The notes below the pieces were generated by a model. It made no database searches. It had not been told where the DNA came from and saw only the letters and a program-made list of their open reading frames with translations. A program made the translations under genes and the position numbers. Positions 1 to 5,335 of a stretch of DNA of 6,657 nt are shown here, one piece after another. Position 1 is the stretch's first letter. Every line of letters begins with the position of its first letter. Origin of the DNA: Natrialbaceae archaeon (GTDB taxonomy: Archaea > Halobacteriota > Halobacteria > Halobacteriales > Natrialbaceae); assembly GCA_003552885.1 (NCBI GenBank), contig PUPA01000223.1:1-6657 (forward strand), read 5' to 3'.

Positions 1-545
1 AGCGTGATCAGGGCGTCGGCGTCGACCCCGATCGCGACCGACGAGGAGAGCATGTCGTTGTCGCCGATCCGGATCTCCTTGGTCGAGACCGCGTCGTTCT
101 CGTTGATGATCGGGACGACCCCCCACTCGAGGAGCGTCTCGATCGTGTTGGTGAAGTTCGCGAACCGATCGGCGTCGTTGAGGTCCATCTGGGTCAAAAG
201 CAGCTGGGCGATCTTCCGGTCGTGACGCTCGAAGCTCTCGGTGTACCGGCGCATCAAAAGCGACTGGCCGACCGTCGACAGCGCCTGGGACTCCTCGACG
301 TTCTCGTCGGTGTAGCCGATCCGGCCCTTCCCGGCGCCGATCGAGCCCGAGGAGACGAGGATCACGTCCATCCCCGCGTCGTGGAGATCCGCGACGTCGT
401 CGACGAGCTTGTCGAGTTTGTCGTCGTCGAGCCGGGAGTCCTCGTCGGTCAGGGAGTTGGTGCCGACTTTCACCACGACGCGGTCGGCGGCGGCGGCCAT
501 CCGTCTCGCCGTCTCGCCGTCGACCAGCTCGCCCGCCTCACTCAT
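1..545 (-). CDS. proB: Glutamate 5-kinase (N-terminal 181 residues, runs off the left edge)
   Basis: Cytosolic kinase that phosphorylates glutamate to gamma-glutamyl phosphate, the first step of proline synthesis. Translated from the reverse strand, the fragment shows the amino-acid-kinase fold in order: VVVKVGTNS near residues 23-31 (phosphate-binding Lys26), LVSSGSIGAG near 63-72 (glycine-rich loop), QALSTVGQSLLM near 87-98, PIINENDAVS near 145-154 (glutamate binding) and GDND at 161-164. These are characteristic of ProB. The ATG at 543-545 lies inside the end of proC (8-nt overlap) and has a GGAGG six nt upstream, so the start is well supported and translation is probably coupled to proC. 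The C-terminal part is outside the window, so whether a PUA domain is present cannot be told. Identity is seen from motifs; the presence of proA beyond the edge is inference. Confidence 0.95.
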   Translation of the reverse strand, partial: MSEAGELVDGETARRMAAAADRVVVKVGTNSLTDEDSRLDDDKLDKLVDDVADLHDAGMDVILVSSGSIGAGKGRIGYTDENVEESQALSTVGQSLLMRRYTESFERHDRKIAQLLLTQMDLNDADRFANFTNTIETLLEWGVVPIINENDAVSTKEIRIGDNDMLSSSVAIGVDADALIT

Positions 546-1317
546 CGCCGGCCTCCTCGGCGAGCTCCGCCGAGCGCGCTCTGGCCGCCTCGACCGCCTC
601 GCCGACGGTCGCCTCGAGCTCGCTGTCCTCGAAGATCCGCATCCCCTCGATCGTCGTCCCACCGGGGGTACAGACCGAGTCGATCAGCGAGTCGAGCTCC
701 TCGTCGGTGTGTAACACCATCTCGGCGGCGCCTTTGAACGTCTGTGTCGCCAGCAGCCGCGCCTCCCGCTGGTCGAGCCCACACTCCATCGCGGCCTCCT
801 GGAGGGCCCGGATGAAGTAGAAGACGAACGCCGGGCCGCTGCCGTTTAACGCCGTCGCGGTGTCCATGAGCGACTCCTCGAGCTCGACGGCGACGCCGAC
901 CTCCTCCAGCAGCGCGAGCAGCTCCGGGCTCACCCCGGGACCGGTCACCGCGGTCGCCATCTCCCCCCACTCGGCCGCCAGGTTCGGCATGATCCGCACC
1001 ACTCGCGCGTCGGTGACCGCCGCGAGCTGGTCGGTCGAGACCCCCGCCGCGGTCGAGACGAGCGTCTGATCGGGCCCGAGGTCGAGGGCGGCGACCGCCG
1101 GGAGGACGACCCCCGGCGTCAGCGCGGCGAAGACGAACTCCGCGTTCGCCGCCGCTGCCGCGGGGTCGGTCGTCGTCTCCGCGACCAGCCCCGCGATCGG
1201 CTCCAGCGCGTCGGGGTCGACGTCGCCCGCGGCGATCCTGTGACTGTCCGACCGCGAAAGCCCTCTGATCAGAGCGGAGCCCATGTGGCCACACCCGATC
1301 ACGCTCACGTTCGCCAT
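538..1317 (-). CDS. proC: Pyrroline-5-carboxylate reductase
   Basis: Reduces 1-pyrroline-5-carboxylate to proline with NAD(P)H, the last step of proline synthesis, in the cytosol. The 259-residue product has the usual family length (about 260-280). It shows an N-terminal Rossmann motif GCGHMGSAL at residues 8-16, RIMPNLAAEWGEM near 108-120, the dimerisation and active-site segment ALNGSGPAFVFYF at 156-168, and the C-terminal ProC signature CTPGGTTIEGMRIFE at 216-230. The ATG at 1315-1317 is chosen because the Rossmann strand begins directly after it and a GAGGTG lies four nt upstream. A longer in-frame reading to 1539 would overlap the divergent mutase gene and adds unrelated residues. It is the first gene of a minus-strand operon with proB, and is divergent from the mutase gene across a 100-nt gap. 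Confidence 0.96.
   Translation of the reverse strand: MANVSVIGCGHMGSALIRGLSRSDSHRIAAGDVDPDALEPIAGLVAETTTDPAAAAANAEFVFAALTPGVVLPAVAALDLGPDQTLVSTAAGVSTDQLAAVTDARVVRIMPNLAAEWGEMATAVTGPGVSPELLALLEEVGVAVELEESLMDTATALNGSGPAFVFYFIRALQEAAMECGLDQREARLLATQTFKGAAEMVLHTDEELDSLIDSVCTPGGTTIEGMRIFEDSELEATVGEAVEAARARSAELAEEAGDE
552..556 (-). promoter_or_regulatory. Shine-Dalgarno of proB inside proC
   Basis: On the minus strand the bases read GGAGG, six nt before the proB ATG. The site lies within the last codons of proC and fixes the overlapping start. It suggests that proB is translated from a shared proC-proB transcript. Confidence 0.6.
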
Positions 1318-1321
1318 TGGA

Positions 1322-1327
1322 CACCTC
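1322..1327 (-). promoter_or_regulatory. Shine-Dalgarno of proC
   Basis: The minus strand reads GAGGTG four nt before the proC ATG. It supports the 1317 start over longer in-frame alternatives and implies a transcript with a short leader. Confidence 0.6.
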
Positions 1328-1353
1328 TCGTCGTCGGGGAACCAAGACGGCTG

Positions 1354-1360
1354 TGATTTT
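1354..1360 (-). promoter_or_regulatory. Candidate TATA element for proC-proB
   Basis: The minus strand reads AAAATCA, the most A/T-rich run in the 100-nt divergent gap. Archaeal transcription usually starts about 25-27 nt downstream of the TATA centre. That would put the start near 1330 and give a leader of about 13 nt containing the Shine-Dalgarno. This is positional inference from a weak motif. Confidence 0.35.
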
Positions 1361-1417
1361 CCGTCGGCCGAGTGTAACTCCGTTAGAGTCAAACGACCGG
1401 GCGTGGTATCCGCCAAC

Positions 1418-1834
1418 ATGAGCACCGAAGGGCGGCAGCGATCGATCCGGTGTCTCGTCGCCAAGGTCGGCCTCGACGGCCACGATCGGGGGGCACACGT
1501 GATCGCACGGGCGTTTCGGGACGCCGGCTTCGAGGTCATCTACTCCGGGCTGCACAAGGCCCCGGAGGACATCGTCCAGGCGACGGTCCAGGAGGACGTC
1601 GACGTCCTCGGGATCTCGATCCTCTCGGGGGCTCACAACACCCTGATCCCGAAGGTGATGGCTGGACTGGAGGAGTACGGGGCGGCCGAGGACACCCTCG
1701 TGCTCGTCGGCGGCGTGATCCCCGAGGAGGACCGCGACGAGCTGATGGAAGCGGGGGTCGCCGCCGTCTTCGGCCCCGGCACACCCCTAGAGGAGACGAT
1801 CGAGTTCGTCCGCGAGAACGCCCCCGAGCGATGA
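1418..1834 (+). CDS. mcmA2: Methylmalonyl-CoA mutase small subunit (cobalamin-binding domain)
   Basis: Binds adenosylcobalamin for the mutase that interconverts (R)-methylmalonyl-CoA and succinyl-CoA, used in propionyl-CoA metabolism. The 138-residue product consists only of the B12-binding domain: AKVGLDGHDRGAHVIA at residues 15-30 contains the DxHxxG motif, with His22 as expected axial cobalt ligand. GISILSGAH follows at 65-73 and LVLVGGVIPEED at 94-105 supplies the glycine turn under the nucleotide tail. Archaea commonly encode this domain as a separate subunit, whereas many bacteria fuse it to the catalytic TIM barrel. The ATG at 1418 is chosen because homology starts soon after it and the upstream reading enters proC. 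No Shine-Dalgarno is visible, so it is probably leaderless. The stop overlaps the meaB start (ATGA). The catalytic subunit is absent here and must be encoded elsewhere. A glutamate mutase small subunit is less likely, since SGLHKAPEDIVQAT is mutase-like. Confidence 0.93.
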   Translation: MSTEGRQRSIRCLVAKVGLDGHDRGAHVIARAFRDAGFEVIYSGLHKAPEDIVQATVQEDVDVLGISILSGAHNTLIPKVMAGLEEYGAAEDTLVLVGGVIPEEDRDELMEAGVAAVFGPGTPLEETIEFVRENAPER

Positions 1835-2949
1835 CCGGCGACGACGAGGCGCTGCTCGCAGCGCTGCTCGACGGAGACCACCGCGCGCTCGCACGGGTCA
1901 TCTCCCGCATCGAGGACCGCGCGCCGGGCCACCGCGAGCTCGTCTCGGCGCTGTACGAACACGCCGGCGGCGCCGAGGTGATCGGGATCACGGGCAGCCC
2001 CGGTGCGGGGAAGTCGACGCTCGTCGACAAGCTCGCCGAGCGCTACCGCGAGCGCGGGGAGACCGTCGGCGTGATCGCGATCGATCCCTCCTCGCCGTAC
2101 ACCGGTGGCGCCGTCCTCGGCGACCGGATCCGGATGGCCTCGACGGTCGGCGACATGGACGTCTTCGTCCGGTCGATGAGCGCCCGGGGCAGCCTCGGCG
2201 GGCTCTCGACGGCCACCGCCGACGCCGTGAAGGCGATGGACGCGTTCGGGAAAGACCGGATCGTCGTCGAGACCGTCGGCGCGGGGCAAAACGAGATCGA
2301 CGTCGTCCGCACGGCCGACACCGTCGCCGTCCTCGTCCCGCCGGGATCGGGGGACACCGTCCAGACCCTGAAGGCGGGGATCCTCGAGATCGCCGACGTC
2401 TTGGTGGTCAACAAGGCCGACCGGCCGGGAGCCGACCGGACCGTCCAGGAGCTCTCGGAGATGATCGAGCTCGGCCACGGCTCGGCCACGGGCTCGACGG
2501 GCCATCACGGGCCGGGATCGACCGGCCACCACGGCGTCGACGAGGACGGCCACCACGGCACCGACGAGGACGGCCACCACGGCGTCGACGAGGACGGCCA
2601 CCACGGCACCGACGGGGCCGAGGCGTGGCTCCCCCCGATCGTCGAGACCGTCGCGACCGACGGCGAGGGGATCGACGAGCTGCTCGACGCCTTCGGTGCC
2701 CACCGGGAACATCTCGAGCGCTCGGGCGCGCTCGCCGACCGGCGCCGGCGGCGGTACGTCGAGGAGATCACGACGCTGCTGCGAGAGGACGTCCACGGGC
2801 TGCTCGAGGCCGAGCTCGACGGAGCCGGCGGCCTGGAAGCGCTGGCCGAGTCGGTCCGCCGCGGGGAGACCGACCCCTACACCGTCGCCGCCGACGCCCT
2901 CGCACCCGTCGAGGAGTGTCTCACGGAGCTCGACGCCCGGTCGCGGTAG
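1831..2949 (+). CDS. meaB: MeaB/ArgK-type G3E GTPase, methylmalonyl-CoA mutase chaperone, with His-rich repeat insertion
   Basis: MeaB proteins hydrolyse GTP to gate cobalamin loading and protect methylmalonyl-CoA mutase from inactivation. Its ATGA overlap with the mutase small subunit fits that role. The 372-residue product shows Walker A GSPGAGKST at 55-63, AIDPSSPYTGGAVLGDRIRM at 83-102, RSMSARGSLGGLS at 114-126, the MeaB switch motif ETVGAGQNE at 147-155 and the G4 motif NKAD at 194-197. The C-terminal part from about 265 carries VETVATDGEGIDEL and a helical dimerisation tail. It is longer than typical members (about 310-340 residues). The excess lies at about residues 215-263, where a His/Gly/Asp repeat (five 8-residue units) sits after G4. 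Older databases call this family LAO/AO transport ATPase ArgK, which is a misnomer. The function of the insertion is unknown. Confidence 0.93.
   Translation: MTGDDEALLAALLDGDHRALARVISRIEDRAPGHRELVSALYEHAGGAEVIGITGSPGAGKSTLVDKLAERYRERGETVGVIAIDPSSPYTGGAVLGDRIRMASTVGDMDVFVRSMSARGSLGGLSTATADAVKAMDAFGKDRIVVETVGAGQNEIDVVRTADTVAVLVPPGSGDTVQTLKAGILEIADVLVVNKADRPGADRTVQELSEMIELGHGSATGSTGHHGPGSTGHHGVDEDGHHGTDEDGHHGVDEDGHHGTDGAEAWLPPIVETVATDGEGIDELLDAFGAHREHLERSGALADRRRRRYVEEITTLLREDVHGLLEAELDGAGGLEALAESVRRGETDPYTVAADALAPVEECLTELDARSR
2469..2490 (+). repeat. 11-bp perfect tandem duplication in meaB
   Basis: GCTCGGCCACG occurs twice head to tail, at 2469-2479 and 2480-2490. The unit is not a multiple of three, so the two copies are read in different frames (Leu-Gly-His, then Ser-Ala-Thr). 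It sits just upstream of the 24-bp repeats and may mark the point where the region began to expand. Confidence 0.8.
2500..2619 (+). repeat. Five tandem 24-bp units encoding GHHG(V/T)DED-type octapeptides
   Basis: Five contiguous in-frame 24-bp units start at 2500, 2524, 2548, 2572 and 2596 and encode MeaB residues 224-263. Units 2 to 4 are near-identical and read Gly-His-His-Gly-Val/Thr-Asp-Glu-Asp. The fifth codon alternates GTC, ACC, GTC, ACC in units 2 to 5, which hints at a 48-bp duplication of a two-unit block. Unit 1 (ends GPGST) and unit 5 (ends DGAE) are degenerate edges. Unit length preserves the frame. The peptide has paired histidines every eight residues flanked by acidic residues, a plausible divalent-metal-binding pattern. 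Confidence 0.93.
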
Positions 2950-2959
2950 GACCCGCAGG

Positions 2960-2966
2960 TTCAAAT
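2960..2966 (+). promoter_or_regulatory. Candidate TATA element for the alpha/beta hydrolase
   Basis: TTCAAAT is centred 27 nt before the ATG at 2990, the distance expected for a leaderless archaeal transcript, and no Shine-Dalgarno precedes that ATG. It suggests the hydrolase can be transcribed separately from meaB, although only 40 nt separate the two genes. Motif quality is modest. Confidence 0.4.
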
Positions 2967-2989
2967 CCAGCGACGTCGTATCGGTCGGC

Positions 2990-3919
2990 ATGAAGCTTCG
3001 CACCCTCCTCGGTGGCGTCGTCGGCGCGGCCGGCGCAGCCGTCGTGAGCAACCGCGTTCTCGCGAGCCGAGCCGGCGAGCTGGAAAACCCCCTGCCTGGC
3101 GTCGAACGGAGCTACCGCTGGCGCGGGATGGACGTGACCTACACCGCCGCCGGCGATCCGGCCGACCCCGACCTCCTCTTGGTCCACGGGATCCACGCGG
3201 CGGCGAGCAGCCACGAGTTCCGGCCGATCTTCGAGGAGCTCGCCGAGCAGTTCCACGTCGTCGCCGTCGACCTCCCGGGGTTCGGCCGGTCCGACCGCCC
3301 GCCGCTGGTCTACTCGGCGACGCTCTACACGGAGTTCCTCCGGGAGTTCGCCGCCGACGTCCTCGAGGAGCCGGCCGTGATCGTCCCCTCGCTGTCGGCG
3401 TCGTTCGTCGCGGCCGCCGCGAGCGAGGGTGGGTTCTCCCGGCTCGTGTTCGTCTGTCCGAGCGACGACGGCGGCTCCGACCGGCCGTGGCTGCGGACGC
3501 TCCTCCGGTCGCCGGTGGTCGGCACCGCGCTGTTCAATCTGCTCGCGAGCAAGCCCGCCGTCGAGTACTTTTTCGCCCGGGACGGCTACTACGACGGCGA
3601 CGCGGTCGAGGCGGATGCGGTCGACTACGCCTGGCGGTCTGCCCACCGGCCCGGAGCCCGGTTCGCGCCCGCGTCGTTGCTCTCGGGGGCGCTCGACCCG
3701 GGGATCGAACTCGCCGAGGCGATCGAGACGGCCGGCGTCCCGACGACGCTCGTCTGGGGCCGGGAGGCCGAACGCCGGCCGTTGCGGGAGGGACGCCGGC
3801 TGGCCGGGGAGGCCGACCTCGACCTGATCGTCGTCGACTACGCGACGCTGCTGCCCCACGCAGAGCGCCCGGCGGACGTCCTCGCGGGCCTCGAGGACAC
3901 GCTCGTCGAGGCGGAGTGA
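2990..3919 (+). CDS. Alpha/beta-fold hydrolase with hydrophobic N-terminus
   Basis: The 309-residue product has the alpha/beta hydrolase layout. An oxyanion-loop HGIHAA is at 66-71, DLPGFGRSDRP at 94-104 follows strand 4, the nucleophile elbow VIVPSLSASFV is at 130-140 (Ser136 in the nucleophile position), the strand-7 region TTLVWGREAERRP is at 252-264, and LPHAERPADV at 288-297 supplies the expected catalytic His290. Two features are odd: both glycines of the usual GxSxG elbow are serine, and the position usually holding the catalytic Asp (WGxxD) is Ala260, with Glu259 and Glu261 beside it. Residues 4-20 (LLGGVVGAAGAAVVS) are hydrophobic and could be a membrane anchor or signal, though the segment is short. 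The substrate cannot be predicted. The start at 2990 follows from a TATA-like element 27 nt upstream and from the overlap of longer readings with meaB. Confidence 0.88.
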   Translation: MKLRTLLGGVVGAAGAAVVSNRVLASRAGELENPLPGVERSYRWRGMDVTYTAAGDPADPDLLLVHGIHAAASSHEFRPIFEELAEQFHVVAVDLPGFGRSDRPPLVYSATLYTEFLREFAADVLEEPAVIVPSLSASFVAAAASEGGFSRLVFVCPSDDGGSDRPWLRTLLRSPVVGTALFNLLASKPAVEYFFARDGYYDGDAVEADAVDYAWRSAHRPGARFAPASLLSGALDPGIELAEAIETAGVPTTLVWGREAERRPLREGRRLAGEADLDLIVVDYATLLPHAERPADVLAGLEDTLVEAE

Positions 3920-3998
3920 TCCTGCCGGACGGACGTCGTGGGCGCCTCTCGCCGCCACGGGGGCCGGGAGCCTCAGGCGGTTCCGTCCGACGGGGCGG

Positions 3999-4097
3999 TC
4001 ACCAGGTGTTCGCCAGCATCAACAGCATGAACATCCATCCCGCCCCGAGCAGGAGGGTGCCGGCCAGCAACGCGAGGTCTCGTTGTGATTCGGACAT
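3999..4097 (-). CDS. 32-residue single-pass membrane microprotein
   Basis: From the ATG at 4095-4097 the minus strand encodes a short polar, charged N-terminus (MSESQRD) followed by an uninterrupted hydrophobic stretch, LALLAGTLLLGAGWMFMLLM at residues 8-27, ending LANTW. This is the shape of a single membrane-spanning helix with a tiny cytosolic N-terminus. Three small glycine/alanine positions could support helix packing. The two tryptophans lie at residue 21 and at the C-terminus. I do not recognise the family and cannot assign a function. It lies alone, convergent with the hydrolase and divergent from the peptidase gene, in an otherwise non-coding interval of about 330 nt. Support comes from the helix, the clean start and stop and an A/T-rich element upstream. 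Conservation would be needed to confirm it. Confidence 0.6.
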   Translation of the reverse strand: MSESQRDLALLAGTLLLGAGWMFMLLMLANTW

Positions 4098-4130
4098 GGG
4101 TATCGTCCGGCTCTCCGCACCGACGGGTCG

Positions 4131-4140
4131 ACAAACTTTC
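4131..4140 (-). promoter_or_regulatory. Candidate TATA element for the membrane microprotein
   Basis: The minus strand reads GAAAGTTTGT, centred about 38 nt before the microprotein ATG. With the usual TATA-to-start distance, transcription would begin near 4108 and give a leader of about 11 nt. It is the most A/T-rich run on that side of the intergenic region. Inference only. Confidence 0.3.
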
Positions 4141-4223
4141 GATCCTGGCCGACGGATCGTGCTTCCCCCGCGGGTCGACGGACCCCCTCGCGAGCCGGCC
4201 GCGACGGTGTGGACTCTCGGGAC

Positions 4224-4230
4224 TTTTATA
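4224..4230 (+). promoter_or_regulatory. Strong TATA box of the M42 peptidase-orc transcript
   Basis: TTTTATA, within ACTTTTATATT at 4222-4232, stands out in very GC-rich surroundings and is centred exactly 27 nt before the ATG at 4254. With no Shine-Dalgarno before that ATG, this is the classic arrangement of a leaderless haloarchaeal promoter. It also rules out the in-frame GTG at 4209, which lies upstream of the box. The downstream orc gene is probably transcribed from it too. Confidence 0.75.
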
Positions 4231-4253
4231 TTCCCGGAGCCAACCGTCGGCGG

Positions 4254-5303
4254 ATGAGCGAGCTGAACCTGGAGCTGCTTGCGGAGCTGACCGAAGAGCG
4301 GGGGGTGCCCGGCCACGAGGAGCGGATCCGCGAACTCGTCCGGCGGGAGCTGTCGGGGATCGCCGACGAGGTGCGGACCGACGCGATGGGAAACGTCGTC
4401 GGCACGATCGAGGGGCGCGGCGACGGGGCCATCGCCGTCCTCGCTCACATGGACGAGATCGGATTCATCGTCCGTCACGTCCGGACCGACGAGGAGCCGT
4501 TTGGCTTCTTAGAGATCGATCCGCTCGGGGGATGGGATCCGCGCGTGATGGCCGCCCAGCGGGTGACCGTCCACACCGAGGACGGCGACCTGCCGGGCGT
4601 CGTCGGCTCGCCGCCGCCACACACGGCCGACGAGGACCGCGGGGAGCCCGACCTCTCGGACCTCGCCGTCGACGTCGGGCTGCCGGCCGCGGCGGTCGCC
4701 GAACGGGTCTCCGTCGGCGACCTCGTGAGCCTCGACGCACGGACCGGACGCGTCGGCGAGACCGTCGTCGGGAAGGCCCTCGACGACCGGGTCTGTCTGT
4801 TCGCCGCCATCGAGGCCGCCCGCCGGCTCGAGGCCCCCGAGGCGACCGTCCACCTCTGTGGGACCGTCCAGGAGGAGGTGGGTCTGCGCGGGGCCAGCGC
4901 GGTCGCCGCGGAGCTCGACGTCGACCTGGGGATCGCCCTCGACGTGACCGTCGCCAACGACGTCCCCGGTTTCGACGCCGGCGAGCGCGTCACCGAGCTC
5001 GGCGACGGCGTCGCGATCAAGCTCAAAGATTCGAGCGTGATCACGAGCCCGCGGGTGAGCCGCCGGCTGCGGACGGTCGCCGAGCGGGAGGGGATCGCCC
5101 ACCAGCTCGAGGTGTTGCCCTCCGGGGGGACCGACACCGGCCCGCTCCAGCGAGCCGGCGGCCCGCTGGCCGTCGGTGCCCTCTCGATCCCGACCCGGTA
5201 TCTGCACACGCCGACGGAGGTGGCTCACCTCGAGGACGTCGCGGCGGCCATCGACCTGCTCGAGGCGGTCCTCGCGGGCGGTGTCGACGACTACAGCCCG
5301 TAG
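4254..5303 (+). CDS. M42 family (TET-like) metalloaminopeptidase
   Basis: Predicted cytosolic di-metal aminopeptidase that trims short peptides downstream of the proteasome; studied archaeal members assemble into tetrahedral dodecamers. All expected metal and catalytic residues are visible in the 349-residue product: His65 and Asp67 in AHMDEIG, bridging Asp177 in KALDDR, catalytic Glu207 and ligand Glu208 in VQEEVGLRGA, Asp230 in ALDVT and His318 in RYLHTPTE. Their spacing closely matches the Pyrococcus TET peptidases. The N-terminal motif VPGHEERIRE (18-27) and DAMGNVVG (43-50) are also typical. Databases often label this family endoglucanase or cellulase M, which is a historical error. The start at 4254 is set by the TATA box 27 nt upstream. 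The orc gene follows 32 nt after the stop, so the two are probably co-transcribed. Subfamily preference (leucyl, glutamyl or lysyl) cannot be judged. Confidence 0.93.
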   Translation: MSELNLELLAELTEERGVPGHEERIRELVRRELSGIADEVRTDAMGNVVGTIEGRGDGAIAVLAHMDEIGFIVRHVRTDEEPFGFLEIDPLGGWDPRVMAAQRVTVHTEDGDLPGVVGSPPPHTADEDRGEPDLSDLAVDVGLPAAAVAERVSVGDLVSLDARTGRVGETVVGKALDDRVCLFAAIEAARRLEAPEATVHLCGTVQEEVGLRGASAVAAELDVDLGIALDVTVANDVPGFDAGERVTELGDGVAIKLKDSSVITSPRVSRRLRTVAEREGIAHQLEVLPSGGTDTGPLQRAGGPLAVGALSIPTRYLHTPTEVAHLEDVAAAIDLLEAVLAGGVDDYSP

Positions 5304-5325
5304 AGCTAAGTGGCTCCGAGAGCGT

Positions 5326-5330
5326 GGTGA
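5326..5330 (+). promoter_or_regulatory. Shine-Dalgarno of the orc gene
   Basis: GGTGA lies five nt before the ATG at 5336. This favours ATG over the in-frame GTG codons at 5324, 5327 and 5333, and fits an internal gene of a transcript started before the peptidase gene. Confidence 0.5.
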
Positions 5331-5335
5331 AAGTG

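Noticed and set aside
1450..1830. Long open readings through the mutase gene in other frames and on the minus strand
   Set aside because: They are Arg/Gly/Pro-rich translations typical of out-of-frame readings in GC-rich DNA, while the mutase frame has clear domain motifs and acidic composition.
2500..2619. CRISPR array
   Set aside because: The repeats are contiguous with no spacers, are in frame within meaB and code for a regular octapeptide.
2505..2771. Minus-strand open reading with a Trp-Trp-Pro-Ser-Ser-Ser repeat
   Set aside because: It is the antisense of the MeaB 24-bp repeats. The repetition comes from the DNA, and the rest has no start signal or coding character.
2951..2970. A tRNA T-arm look-alike (GGTTCAAATCC) just after meaB
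   Set aside because: The flanking 5-bp stem has a mismatch, and no D arm, anticodon arm or acceptor stem can be folded around it because upstream bases are meaB coding sequence. Its spacing to the hydrolase ATG fits a TATA element better.
3926..3989. 8-bp inverted repeat CGGACGGA / TCCGTCCG after the hydrolase gene as a terminator
   Set aside because: The 48-nt loop is too long for a convincing terminator hairpin, there is no T-tract, and such GC-rich pairs arise often by chance here.
4254..5303. Cellulase or endoglucanase, as this family is often labelled
   Set aside because: The conserved His, Asp and Glu metal ligands and the catalytic Glu are those of M42 aminopeptidases; no glycosidase motif is seen.
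4085..5335. Upstream extension of the orc reading frame through the peptidase gene
   Set aside because: The extension is an Arg-rich shadow of the M42 peptidase. Orc homology begins at the ATG at 5336, which has its own Shine-Dalgarno.
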